Shown: one piece after another, positions 14,899 to 23,237 of the stretch
How positions within the stretch are numbered: the first letter of the stretch is position 1
Layout of the letters: every line of letters starts with the position of its first letter
From: Prevotella sp.
GTDB taxonomy: Bacteria; Bacteroidota; Bacteroidia; Bacteroidales; Bacteroidaceae
NCBI GenBank assembly: GCA_017474485.1
Contig: JAFVHO010000117.1
Span: 1-34,149, forward strand
Length of the DNA: 34,149 nucleotides
Reading direction: 5' to 3'
Made by a program: the position numbers and the translations under genes
The notes under the pieces: model-generated
Told to the model about the DNA's origin: nothing
What the model saw: the letters and a program-made list of their open reading frames with translations, nothing else
The model's database searches: none

Positions 14899-17892
14899 AT
14901 GCGAGTAGTCCTTATTATATTAGTCATGCAGCTGCTGTTAATGCCAGTGCGTTCGCAGAATGTGTCGTTGCAATCAGACATGCTGGTTGAACGCTATAAT
15001 ATGGCGTGTCTCGACTTGAGGGTTGGGTTGCCTCATGACCATGTAAACGATATTTTCGTGGACAGTAAGGGTTTTGTCTGGGTGTCGAGTTTTGGTGGTG
15101 GCGTCGTTCGTTACGACGGCTATGCCTTTACAGCACCATTTCAGGGCGACAGTCGGTCGTGTTTGGGCTTTGCCGAGGATCGTTGCCAGCGACTTTGGAT
15201 AGCGTATGCCGAGGGGACGGTGGTTGTTGACCTGAAGAAGATGTGCCGTGTGGTGCCGACGATGAACGGTCACGACATTGGACAACGCCTGCAGCGCCCT
15301 ACGGTGAAGGTGCATTGCGACTCGAAGGGAGCCATGTGGCAGGTGGCACGCGACAGCATCTATCGCTATGAGTTCGATGAGTCGGGCTGTGTGGCCAGTA
15401 TCAGCTGCTGCCCCTATCAAGGTAATACGCCTGACATTGCCATCAGTGACATCGAACATAACGGCAATGTATGGGTATCGACCGCACTTGGACTGCAACG
15501 ACTTCACGTGCATGGCAATAGCCTTCAGTTCAGTCCGATACACACGACGCTGCAATCCCTCAACGGTTATTTTATCACTGATTTGCTTCGGCAGGGCAAT
15601 CGCGTGTGGATAGCTACCAACGAGGGACTCCATGCATACGACCTGTATAATAACACGTTGCAGACCTTCCGCCATAGTGCTGACCAACGGTCGTTGCCAC
15701 ACAACCACGCTACATCGCTGGCACTGACAGATGACGGGCAATTGCTGGTGGGAACGCTGCGAGACATTTGCCTGTTCGACGCCCCACGTTCTGGTTTCGT
15801 ATGCTGGAACACCACAACTGCAGATTGTCCGCTGCCCAGCGATTTCATCCGCTGCCTGCTGAACTACGACGGACAATTGTGGATAGGCACTGAGACGGCA
15901 GGCATCGTGCGGCTGATGCCCAAACCCCTGAGGCTGCAGAACTACGTCCACCAAGCAGACAATGTCCTGTCGCTGCCGTCAACACCCGTGAATGCAATGT
16001 ATGCCAGTGCTGATGGAACCATTTGGGTGGGGAATGTCGAAGGCGGACTAAGCAGGCTGCCAGCACGCGGACAACACTCGACAGGTCACGGTATGGTGCG
16101 CTGGACCACTGCCAACTCTGCATTGTCGCATAACTCCGTATCGGTGTTGCAGCCCGACGCTCATGGGCGGCTGTGGATTGGCACATGGGGTGGGGGTGTC
16201 AACATGATTGCGCTGGAGGGAAATGCACAACCCCAGCGGCTGGTGCTGCCAGCCGACATACAGCGTCAAACCGAGTATGTCGGAGCCTTAGCGTACGACA
16301 AGTATAACGATGCCCTGTGGATAGGTGCGAACGAAGGCATCTTCCTCTACGACCTGAAGACTGGTCGTATTGAGGACCCTTTCCCCAACAACCGCAACAT
16401 CAGAGGCTGTATCGGAGCCTGTATAGACCGTAATGGTCACCTGTGGATGGGCTGTCTAATGGGCGTCTGTGACATTGACTTGAAGGCTGGTCGTGCCGAT
16501 AAGGGTAAGTTCCGCTATCGTCACCTGATTCATAAGCTGGATAAGCCGCAGTCGCCGGTAATCGACAAGATAACCTGCATCTATGAGGCCAAGGACGGCA
16601 CATTGTGGCTGGGCAGCGACGGCTATGGGCTGTACCGCCGGCTGACTGAGAAAGGGGGACAGGAGCGTTTTGAGGTGATGACTACCGATGACGGACTTTC
16701 CAACAACGCCGTGAAGGGTATTGTCGACGACGCCAACGGGCGACTGTGGATTACCACCAATAACGGTCTGTCAGTGTACGACCCCCATCACCACACCTTT
16801 GTGAATTATGGCGAGCGCGATGGTCTGCTGTGCCAGCGATTCTATTGGAATTCGGCCATCAAGGATGCTGACGGTGTCATCTATTTAGGCAGTATAAAAG
16901 GATTGACAGCCATACGTGGCGAGAATACGGACATTACAAGCCCAGTGCATCTCTCATTCACCCATCTGGTGGTCGATAATCAGGAGATAACCGCAGCCAA
17001 TAGTTCCATCATCGATTCCGACATCTCGCTGGCTGAGAAGATACGGTTGCACGAGTCTAATAAGTCGTTCTCGCTCAGTTTCTCTGCACTTAGCAGTGCT
17101 GGTCAGCCACAACAATTTGTGTGTCGCCTGAAAGGTTTCGAGGACGATTGGACCGTGCTGAAGCCAGGCGAGCATACAGTGCGATATACTAGTCTGAAGC
17201 CTGGAACCTACCTCTTTGAAGTGAAAAATGCGACGGAGACTGGTCTGGACGGAAATACCATCAGTATTAAGGTGGAAGTGGTCCCGTATTTCTGGAAGAG
17301 TTGGTGGTTTATATTGTTGTGCCTTATGGTGCTCTCTGGCATCTTTGTCTGGCTCTACCGTCTTCGCTTGGCGTCCCTTCGTCGTCAGGAAGCTGAAAAA
17401 CTGATGCAGCCTGTCCGTAAGGCTTTGGAAGAAAGTGATGATCCTGTCCAGTTACAATCGCGCATACAGAATATTCTGGATACTCATGAGTATTTGATGC
17501 AAAGTTTTCATCGTACTGTTGAGGCAGATAAGCAGCAAACAGTAAAAAGCAAGGGCTTCATGGAACGTGCTACGGAAATTATGGAGCAGAATTATGGTAA
17601 CAGCGAGTTTGGCATTGATGAGTTTGCAGAAGCTTTGGGCATGAGTAGAAGTTTGGTGTCGAAGCGACTGAATCATGAAGCCGGTCAAAGCACCAGCCAG
17701 TTTATCCGTAACTACAGGTTGAGTGTTGCCAAGCGTTTATTGCTTGACAATTGGGCTAACAGGAATATCACAGAAATAGCCTATAAGGTGGGGTTCAACG
17801 ACCCCAAGTATTTTACGCGTTGTTTTACCCGCCAGTATGGCTGTAGTCCCAGCGCATTTGTAGGGGAGGATGAAGAGGTGGATGAAAAGTAG
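14899..17892 (+). CDS. Kinase-less membrane regulator: Reg_prop sensor, Y_Y_Y, TM helix, AraC-type HTH
   Basis: Of 997 residues, the first ~20 are a signal peptide or anchor; about 14 Reg_prop blades follow (phrases such as GQLWIGTETAG and GRLWIGTWGGG), then a Y_Y_Y domain (~725-795), one membrane helix (~799-822), a short charged helical linker, and an AraC-family HTH (~892-990, ITEIAYKVGFNDPKYF intact). There is no HisKA, HATPase or receiver domain, so the signal must pass straight through the membrane to the DNA-binding end. Position just before susC indicates it is the activator of the arabinan locus, sensing arabino-oligosaccharides in the periplasm (inference). The frame is open to a TTG at 14887, but that lies inside the promoter box; ATG 14899 or 14893 is better. 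Confidence 0.9.
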   Translation: MRVVLIILVMQLLLMPVRSQNVSLQSDMLVERYNMACLDLRVGLPHDHVNDIFVDSKGFVWVSSFGGGVVRYDGYAFTAPFQGDSRSCLGFAEDRCQRLWIAYAEGTVVVDLKKMCRVVPTMNGHDIGQRLQRPTVKVHCDSKGAMWQVARDSIYRYEFDESGCVASISCCPYQGNTPDIAISDIEHNGNVWVSTALGLQRLHVHGNSLQFSPIHTTLQSLNGYFITDLLRQGNRVWIATNEGLHAYDLYNNTLQTFRHSADQRSLPHNHATSLALTDDGQLLVGTLRDICLFDAPRSGFVCWNTTTADCPLPSDFIRCLLNYDGQLWIGTETAGIVRLMPKPLRLQNYVHQADNVLSLPSTPVNAMYASADGTIWVGNVEGGLSRLPARGQHSTGHGMVRWTTANSALSHNSVSVLQPDAHGRLWIGTWGGGVNMIALEGNAQPQRLVLPADIQRQTEYVGALAYDKYNDALWIGANEGIFLYDLKTGRIEDPFPNNRNIRGCIGACIDRNGHLWMGCLMGVCDIDLKAGRADKGKFRYRHLIHKLDKPQSPVIDKITCIYEAKDGTLWLGSDGYGLYRRLTEKGGQERFEVMTTDDGLSNNAVKGIVDDANGRLWITTNNGLSVYDPHHHTFVNYGERDGLLCQRFYWNSAIKDADGVIYLGSIKGLTAIRGENTDITSPVHLSFTHLVVDNQEITAANSSIIDSDISLAEKIRLHESNKSFSLSFSALSSAGQPQQFVCRLKGFEDDWTVLKPGEHTVRYTSLKPGTYLFEVKNATETGLDGNTISIKVEVVPYFWKSWWFILLCLMVLSGIFVWLYRLRLASLRRQEAEKLMQPVRKALEESDDPVQLQSRIQNILDTHEYLMQSFHRTVEADKQQTVKSKGFMERATEIMEQNYGNSEFGIDEFAEALGMSRSLVSKRLNHEAGQSTSQFIRNYRLSVAKRLLLDNWANRNITEIAYKVGFNDPKYFTRCFTRQYGCSPSAFVGEDEEVDEK

Positions 17893-17936
17893 CTGTTTTC
17901 GGGTGTACGGATGATATAAATCAAGGATAATTGAGG

Positions 17937-17968
17937 TTTGTCCACCTCTTTTATTGTTTTGTCCACCT
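17937..17968 (+). promoter_or_regulatory. Candidate activator site: two TTTGTCCACCT direct repeats 21 bp apart
   Basis: TTTGTCCACCT occurs at 17937-17947 and 17958-17968, exactly two helical turns apart and on the same strand, just upstream of the susC -7 box. AraC-family proteins classically bind such paired half-sites. The second copy overlaps the terminator of the regulator gene and the first sits in a small hairpin (GAGGT at 17933 with ACCTC at 17944). Binding is inferred. Confidence 0.5.
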
Positions 17969-17987
17969 GTTCGGTGGGCTTTTTTTA
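17961..17987 (+). terminator. Terminator between the regulator and susC
   Basis: Stem GTCCACC (17961-17967) with GGTGGGC (17973-17979), one T-G pair, 5-base loop, followed by seven T. It would separate the regulator transcript from the susC operon. Confidence 0.75.
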
Positions 17988-17996
17988 TAATTTTGC
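17988..17996 (+). promoter_or_regulatory. susC promoter -7 box
   Basis: TAATTTTGC fits TAnnTTTGC. No TTTG lies at the right distance upstream (the nearest is 26 bp away), as expected for a promoter that needs an activator. The leader to the ATG at 18058 is about 55 bases. Confidence 0.6.
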
Positions 17997-18057
17997 AAGC
18001 AAAACAACTGCTAACATTTATATAATAACACAATTCAAACATTAAATTCATTATCTA

Positions 18058-21000
18058 ATGAGAAAACAAGTCTTATTCTCTACGATGCTAATGTTGGGAA
18101 TGACGGGAGGATTAACTCTCACGTCAGTTCCTGCAATGGCGTCTGTGACCCAGCAGACTATCAAGGTCAAGGGTCAGGTTGTAGACCAAGACGGAGAACC
18201 ACTTATTGGTGCAACCGTCAAGGTGAAGGGTAGTCAGACTGGTGCAGTGACCGATTTCGACGGTAACTTCACAATTGATGCTGCTTCAAACGCAACACTT
18301 GTCATCAGCTATGTGGGCTTCAAGGATCGGGAGATTGCCGTCCGTGGGCGAGCTGTCATTGACAAGATTCAAATGGAGTCCGACTCCCAGGTGCTCGATC
18401 AGTTGGTTGTAGTTGGTTACGGTACACAGAAGAAGGCCGACCTGACCGGTTCTGTCAGTATCGTGAATGCTGAAGAACTGAAGCGTGTGTCTAACTCCAA
18501 CATTTCCACCATGCTGGAAGGTAAGGTAGCCGGTGTGCAGATTACTTCTGACGGTCAGCCGGGTGCTGATCCTTCAGTACGTATTCGTGGTATCGGCTCA
18601 TTTGGTAGCACAGCTCCTCTGTATGTTGTCGATGGTGTACCTATGGGCACCACTATCCGCGACTTCTCGCCTAACGACATTGAGACCATTCAAGTACTGA
18701 AGGACGCTTCCGCTGGTGCTATCTACGGTTCGCGTGCTGCTAATGGTGTGGTTATCATCACTACTAAGAGCGGTAAGAAGGACCAGCCATTGAAGGTTGA
18801 CTATAAAGGATATTTCGGTATTGACAAGATTTCCAGTAGCGTCTATGACGTCATGGACGCCTCGCAGTACAGTCAATATTTAGGTATGGCTTGCGCCAAC
18901 AGCAACACGCCGTTAGCTGGCGGCTATAGTCTTGGAACTGACGGTAAGTACCATTTCCAGGACGGTACAAACACCGACTGGTTCAACGAAGTTTTCAAGA
19001 CAGGTACCCGCCAGAACCACAATATCAATCTGAGCGGTGGTAGTGCCACCAGCACTTATAACGTCGGTCTCGACTACTTCCAGCAGAAAGGTACGTTGGA
19101 GGGGGCAGGTCCTAACTACGAGCGTTTCACTGCTCGCGTTAATAACACGATGGAGACCAAGTTCATCAACTTCCGTACCTCGTTGGTTTATTCGCACAGC
19201 AATCAGGACGGTATGGGTCTTTCGAACGCCTCTGAGTATGTTCAGGGTTTGTATGGTGACGTCACCAACGTGTTGCGTGGAACACTGCTGATGCAACCTA
19301 CCATTAAGGCTTACGATCCCACCACTTGGGTGCTTGACGACAAGGTAGGCTCTGCCAGCAGCTATAACTACGATGCTTACGGCTATGGCGTTTACTATGA
19401 TACCGTTCATGGTGATATCTCGGCCTCCAACCCACTGCTGGTCAACAATCTGCTGACTCGCAATACGATTGTTGACCGTGTAGTAGGTACTGGCTCTGCT
19501 GACGTCAACCTGCTGAAGATGATTGGCATTGAGTCAAAGAACCATAAGCTGACCTACAAGCTTAATCTTTCATACAGCAAGACCTATGCAACCGACAAGA
19601 CTTGGGTATCAGCATGGATTCAGTCGAACCGTGTCTATCTGGACAAGTCGAACGAGCGCCTGACCAAGGGCACTCGTCAGTATAGCGACTTCTTGGCTGA
19701 AAATACGCTGACCTATGACGGCACCATTGGTAAGCATCACATTAACCTCTTGGGCGGTATGACCTATCAGGAGGACAATACCAACGAGATTACCGGTTGG
19801 GCAGTCAACTTCTCGGAACCTTATTTCCTGCAGTTGCAGAATGGTGGCGACACCTATTCAAGCTCTTATGAGGCTAAGCACTCGATGGCTTCGTTCATCG
19901 GTCGTTTGAACTACGACTACGATGGCAAGTACCTGCTGTCGGTTGTCATTCGTCGTGATGGCAGCTCTCGTCTGACAAAGTCCATCCGTTGGGAGACCTT
20001 CCCCTCTGTATCTGTCGGTTGGCGTTTCGATAAGGAAAGCTTCTTCCCCATCAACCGCGACATCGTTAATATGTTTAAGGTACGCGCGAGCTATGGTGAG
20101 TTAGGTAACGAGGCTGCTGTCGGCAACTATGCTAACTTGGCTACCCTGGCCCGTAATAACATGACCTATTCTTTTGGTAACGTGCCCATTACTGGTTCTG
20201 CTATTTCTAATTTCGTCAATGCCGACATTGCATGGGAGAAGAAGAAGACCACCAATATCGGTATCGACCTGGCTATGTTCAACAACCGCTTGGAGTTCAC
20301 AGCTGAGTGGTACAAGAACAAGTCTGAGGATCTGCACTACAATGTGCCCGTACCTGCAAATGCTGGTGTGGCTAACACGGCTGTAACGATGAATGCTGCC
20401 TCTATGGAGAACAGCGGTTTCGAGTTCTCTGCAACATACCGTAATAACGACCACCCACTGAAGTGGCAGGTAAGTGGTAACCTGAGCACCCTGAAGAACA
20501 AGGTTACGTCGCTTGGTTTCGGTACGGAAAGCTACGTCACTGGTGCCTATATAACAAAGGTAGGCGAGGAAGTCGGTCAGTTCTACGGCTGGCAATATGG
20601 TGGCATCATCCGTTCACAGGAACAGCTGAACCAGCTGAACGAGATGGGACGCGTGACTCACAACAACAGCGAGTTAGCTAAGCAAAAGGCTAATCCCTCG
20701 TACGTGCCTGACCTCGTGGCTGAGGGTGGCTGGACCTACCAGGGCGGTGCCAACGTCGGTGACTGCTGGTATTATGACAGCAACAACGACGGTAAGGTGG
20801 ATGCCAATGATCAGGTGGTGCTGGAAAGTGGCCTGCCCAAGGTTAGTTTCGGTATCAGCGCCCGTTTTGAGTATAAGAACTTCGACTTGGCCATCTCGAC
20901 CTTTGGTGCTTTGAACTATCACGTGACTGATGACATCTATAACAGTCTGAACTCATGCTACGGTCCTGGCAATAAGGACGTAGATGTTGCTGGTGCTAAC

Positions 21001-21345
21001 CGTTGGTCGGCTGACGGCAATACCTATATCTCAGACGTCCCACGTACCTATTATTCTAATAGCGCCACATTGCCTTGGAACGACTTGTTCAGTGAGCGCA
21101 AGATTCAGAATGCTGCTTATTGGAAGATTGCTAACATCGAGATTGGCTACAACTTCCCCGACAAGTGGTTCAAGGGCGTGGTCAGCGGTGTACGTGCATA
21201 CGTGTCGGCTCAGAACCTATATACCTTTACCAAGTATCATGGTTACAATGTTGACTATGCCGGCGGTACTTTCACCCCAGGTTACAACTTCTGTTCGTAC
21301 CCGACTCCTCGCAGTTTCATGGGAGGTATCCTCTTGTCGTTCTAA
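18058..21345 (+). CDS. SusC/RagA-type TonB-dependent outer-membrane transporter of the arabinan locus
   Basis: A signal peptide (about 1-28) precedes a carboxypeptidase-regulatory-like domain (KVKGQVVDQDGEPLIGATVKVKG, about 36-110). The plug starts near LDQLVVVGYGTQKKADLTGSVS and contains the typical RIRGIGSFGSTAPLYVVDGVP. The rest, to residue 1095, forms the 22-stranded barrel ending in GGILLSF. No STN domain is present. With SusD it forms the gated pore that takes oligosaccharides into the periplasm using TonB energy. Specificity for arabino-oligosaccharides is inferred from the downstream enzymes. It is the first gene of the operon; susD follows after 36 bp. Confidence 0.97.
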   Translation: MRKQVLFSTMLMLGMTGGLTLTSVPAMASVTQQTIKVKGQVVDQDGEPLIGATVKVKGSQTGAVTDFDGNFTIDAASNATLVISYVGFKDREIAVRGRAVIDKIQMESDSQVLDQLVVVGYGTQKKADLTGSVSIVNAEELKRVSNSNISTMLEGKVAGVQITSDGQPGADPSVRIRGIGSFGSTAPLYVVDGVPMGTTIRDFSPNDIETIQVLKDASAGAIYGSRAANGVVIITTKSGKKDQPLKVDYKGYFGIDKISSSVYDVMDASQYSQYLGMACANSNTPLAGGYSLGTDGKYHFQDGTNTDWFNEVFKTGTRQNHNINLSGGSATSTYNVGLDYFQQKGTLEGAGPNYERFTARVNNTMETKFINFRTSLVYSHSNQDGMGLSNASEYVQGLYGDVTNVLRGTLLMQPTIKAYDPTTWVLDDKVGSASSYNYDAYGYGVYYDTVHGDISASNPLLVNNLLTRNTIVDRVVGTGSADVNLLKMIGIESKNHKLTYKLNLSYSKTYATDKTWVSAWIQSNRVYLDKSNERLTKGTRQYSDFLAENTLTYDGTIGKHHINLLGGMTYQEDNTNEITGWAVNFSEPYFLQLQNGGDTYSSSYEAKHSMASFIGRLNYDYDGKYLLSVVIRRDGSSRLTKSIRWETFPSVSVGWRFDKESFFPINRDIVNMFKVRASYGELGNEAAVGNYANLATLARNNMTYSFGNVPITGSAISNFVNADIAWEKKKTTNIGIDLAMFNNRLEFTAEWYKNKSEDLHYNVPVPANAGVANTAVTMNAASMENSGFEFSATYRNNDHPLKWQVSGNLSTLKNKVTSLGFGTESYVTGAYITKVGEEVGQFYGWQYGGIIRSQEQLNQLNEMGRVTHNNSELAKQKANPSYVPDLVAEGGWTYQGGANVGDCWYYDSNNDGKVDANDQVVLESGLPKVSFGISARFEYKNFDLAISTFGALNYHVTDDIYNSLNSCYGPGNKDVDVAGANRWSADGNTYISDVPRTYYSNSATLPWNDLFSERKIQNAAYWKIANIEIGYNFPDKWFKGVVSGVRAYVSAQNLYTFTKYHGYNVDYAGGTFTPGYNFCSYPTPRSFMGGILLSF

Positions 21346-21363
21346 TTCATCATTCATCATTCT
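21346..21363. repeat. Short heptad repeat between susC and susD
   Basis: TTCATCA occurs twice in a row right after the susC stop codon, followed by TTCT. Confidence 0.6.
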
Positions 21364-21381
21364 TAATAGAATATATATCAT

Positions 21382-23190
21382 ATGAAACTATATAAATTAT
21401 CATTTGCCCTGCTGCTCGGCATAGGTGCGATGACCTCATGTAGCGACAAATTGGATGTCAGCGACCCTAACCGCCAGACATCTGAGACCTTCGGTAATTC
21501 AGCCGATGATCTGGAAGAATGTGTCATTGCTTGCTACAACCACATCCGTATGGAGGGCACATACGCCCGCGTGGGTTATAATCTTGATGTCACCCGTGGT
21601 GACGAAGTATGGAACTCTTCTCAGGTTTGGTATATGCCATTCGACGATTTGAATGACCCTATCACTGACGAAATCAACCAGTGGTCGTGGCGTGACTGGT
21701 ACTACACCATCAACGTCTGCAATTTCATCTTGTCGCGCGTTACCGATGACAACAGTACGTTGAGTGACCGCTATAAGCGCATCAAGGGACAGGCCCTGTT
21801 CATTCGTGGTCTGGCTTACTATAATCTGGCTGGATACTATCAGAATCCTGCTCTGATTACCGATTATAACGATTATAAGACTTTGGACGGTCTGTATGCT
21901 TCCAACTATCAGGAAGGCGATGCCGATGGCAATGCTCAGTATGATCGCGTGCTCGATCATGTTGAAAAGGACTTGGCTGAAGCTATGACGCTGCTGCCTG
22001 CCAAGACTGTTGGCGGCGAGTGGGCAAAAGGTCGCGCCACCAGTGGTGCCGCTGCCGGCTACTATGCTCGTACGCTGATGATGCGCCACAAGTATAGCGA
22101 GGCTCTGGCCGTTCTCAAGGATATCATGAGTACTGCCGATGGTGGTAACCAGTTGTATGGCGAGTACAAACTGATGGCAGAATTCGGCGACAACTTCCGT
22201 GAAGGTCCTGAATACGAGAACAACGACGAGAGCATCTTTGAGGTGCAGTTCCTTGACCTGGAGTCTCAGGGTACCGATGATGAGTGGACACCTGTCAACA
22301 CCAGTGCCAATGCTACGCAGGGACATGCTATTGAGAGCAACTATGGTCCTGGCGACTTCGGCGGATGGGCCGACCTCTCTGTATCCCCATGGCTTTACAA
22401 CCTGTTCCTGAGTGAAAAAACTACAAATGGCTCTCTTGATCCACGTCTCTATTGGACTGTCGGAACTTATGAGCCTGCCTGGGATGGCTATGCCAATGGC
22501 AATGTCTGCTATACTGCACCTATGACAGCTGGTAACTATGTTGTCACGAATAACGGTTATGGCGGTCTGCCTATTGCCAAGAACACCAATTTCCGTACCA
22601 ACCTTTACGATAAGATAGTTGTTGGTCTGCATTGTGGTATTAACCTGCGCCTGATGCGTTACTCTGACGTACTGCTGCGTGCTGCTGAGTGTGAGAATGA
22701 GGTGAACAATGGGCCGACAGCCAATGCCTACAAGTGGATAAATGCTGTACGTAACCGTGCCGGACTGGCTGATATAGATCAGAGCAAATACAATACAGCC
22801 GACAAACTGTTTGAATATATAGCAAATGTGGAGCGTCCAAGAGAGTTTGGTTGTGAGTTCGGACGTGGCTTTGACCTCATTCGCTGGGGATTCTTCTATA
22901 GTGCCGACCGCCTGCAGCAGTTGAAGGAGCATGCAGCTGTCAATTTCTGGACAAAGGCTAACTTTGACAAGGGTATCTATACCTACACCCCGAAAGATGC
23001 CGTTAACTATAATGGCTGCAGCAAGAGCTCGTTCGATACCTTCAAGCCTGGTCATGAATTCCTGCCTATTTTCCAAAATACATTGACCCAGAACACTCAT
23101 TTGGTAGGTAACTCGGCCAATAAGGACAGCAACAATGCCTCTTACTTCTCTGGAAAAGGTTGGACGGTGCATCCTGTGGTGAACCTTTAA
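21382..23190 (+). CDS. SusD/RagB-type surface glycan-binding lipoprotein
   Basis: SusD proteins cap the SusC pore on the outside of the cell and hold the glycan. Lipoprotein signal with Cys20 (GAMTSC) followed by SDKLDVSDPN. Helical segments of SusD type are visible (ALFIRGLAYYNLAGYYQNP, VLDHVEKDLAEAMTLLP), as is the family's conserved C-terminal region (LRLMRYSDVLLRAAECENEV, VRNRAG, ERPREFGCEFGRGFDLIRW). Length (602) is within the usual range. Many Trp and Tyr residues are available to stack on sugars. Ligand inferred as arabinan from context. Confidence 0.96.
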   Translation: MKLYKLSFALLLGIGAMTSCSDKLDVSDPNRQTSETFGNSADDLEECVIACYNHIRMEGTYARVGYNLDVTRGDEVWNSSQVWYMPFDDLNDPITDEINQWSWRDWYYTINVCNFILSRVTDDNSTLSDRYKRIKGQALFIRGLAYYNLAGYYQNPALITDYNDYKTLDGLYASNYQEGDADGNAQYDRVLDHVEKDLAEAMTLLPAKTVGGEWAKGRATSGAAAGYYARTLMMRHKYSEALAVLKDIMSTADGGNQLYGEYKLMAEFGDNFREGPEYENNDESIFEVQFLDLESQGTDDEWTPVNTSANATQGHAIESNYGPGDFGGWADLSVSPWLYNLFLSEKTTNGSLDPRLYWTVGTYEPAWDGYANGNVCYTAPMTAGNYVVTNNGYGGLPIAKNTNFRTNLYDKIVVGLHCGINLRLMRYSDVLLRAAECENEVNNGPTANAYKWINAVRNRAGLADIDQSKYNTADKLFEYIANVERPREFGCEFGRGFDLIRWGFFYSADRLQQLKEHAAVNFWTKANFDKGIYTYTPKDAVNYNGCSKSSFDTFKPGHEFLPIFQNTLTQNTHLVGNSANKDSNNASYFSGKGWTVHPVVNL

Positions 23191-23232
23191 GAGAAAGGTT
23201 AAAAAGTAAAAAGGTAAAAAAGTAAAAAGATA
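23191..23232. repeat. Junction repeat with 8-bp period between susD and the next gene
   Basis: AGTAAAAA/GGTAAAAA-type units follow one another and fill most of the 47-bp gap. Confidence 0.6.
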
Positions 23233-23237
23233 CAACT

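Noticed and set aside
14974-15954. A 326-codon minus-strand frame opposite the regulator gene
   Set aside because: It covers the Reg_prop region of a clear gene and has no features of its own.
21499-23235. A 578-codon open frame on the minus strand opposite susD
   Set aside because: The plus-strand SusD is unmistakable. The antisense frame has no recognisable motif, no signal or promoter, and long open antisense frames arise from the codon bias of such genes.
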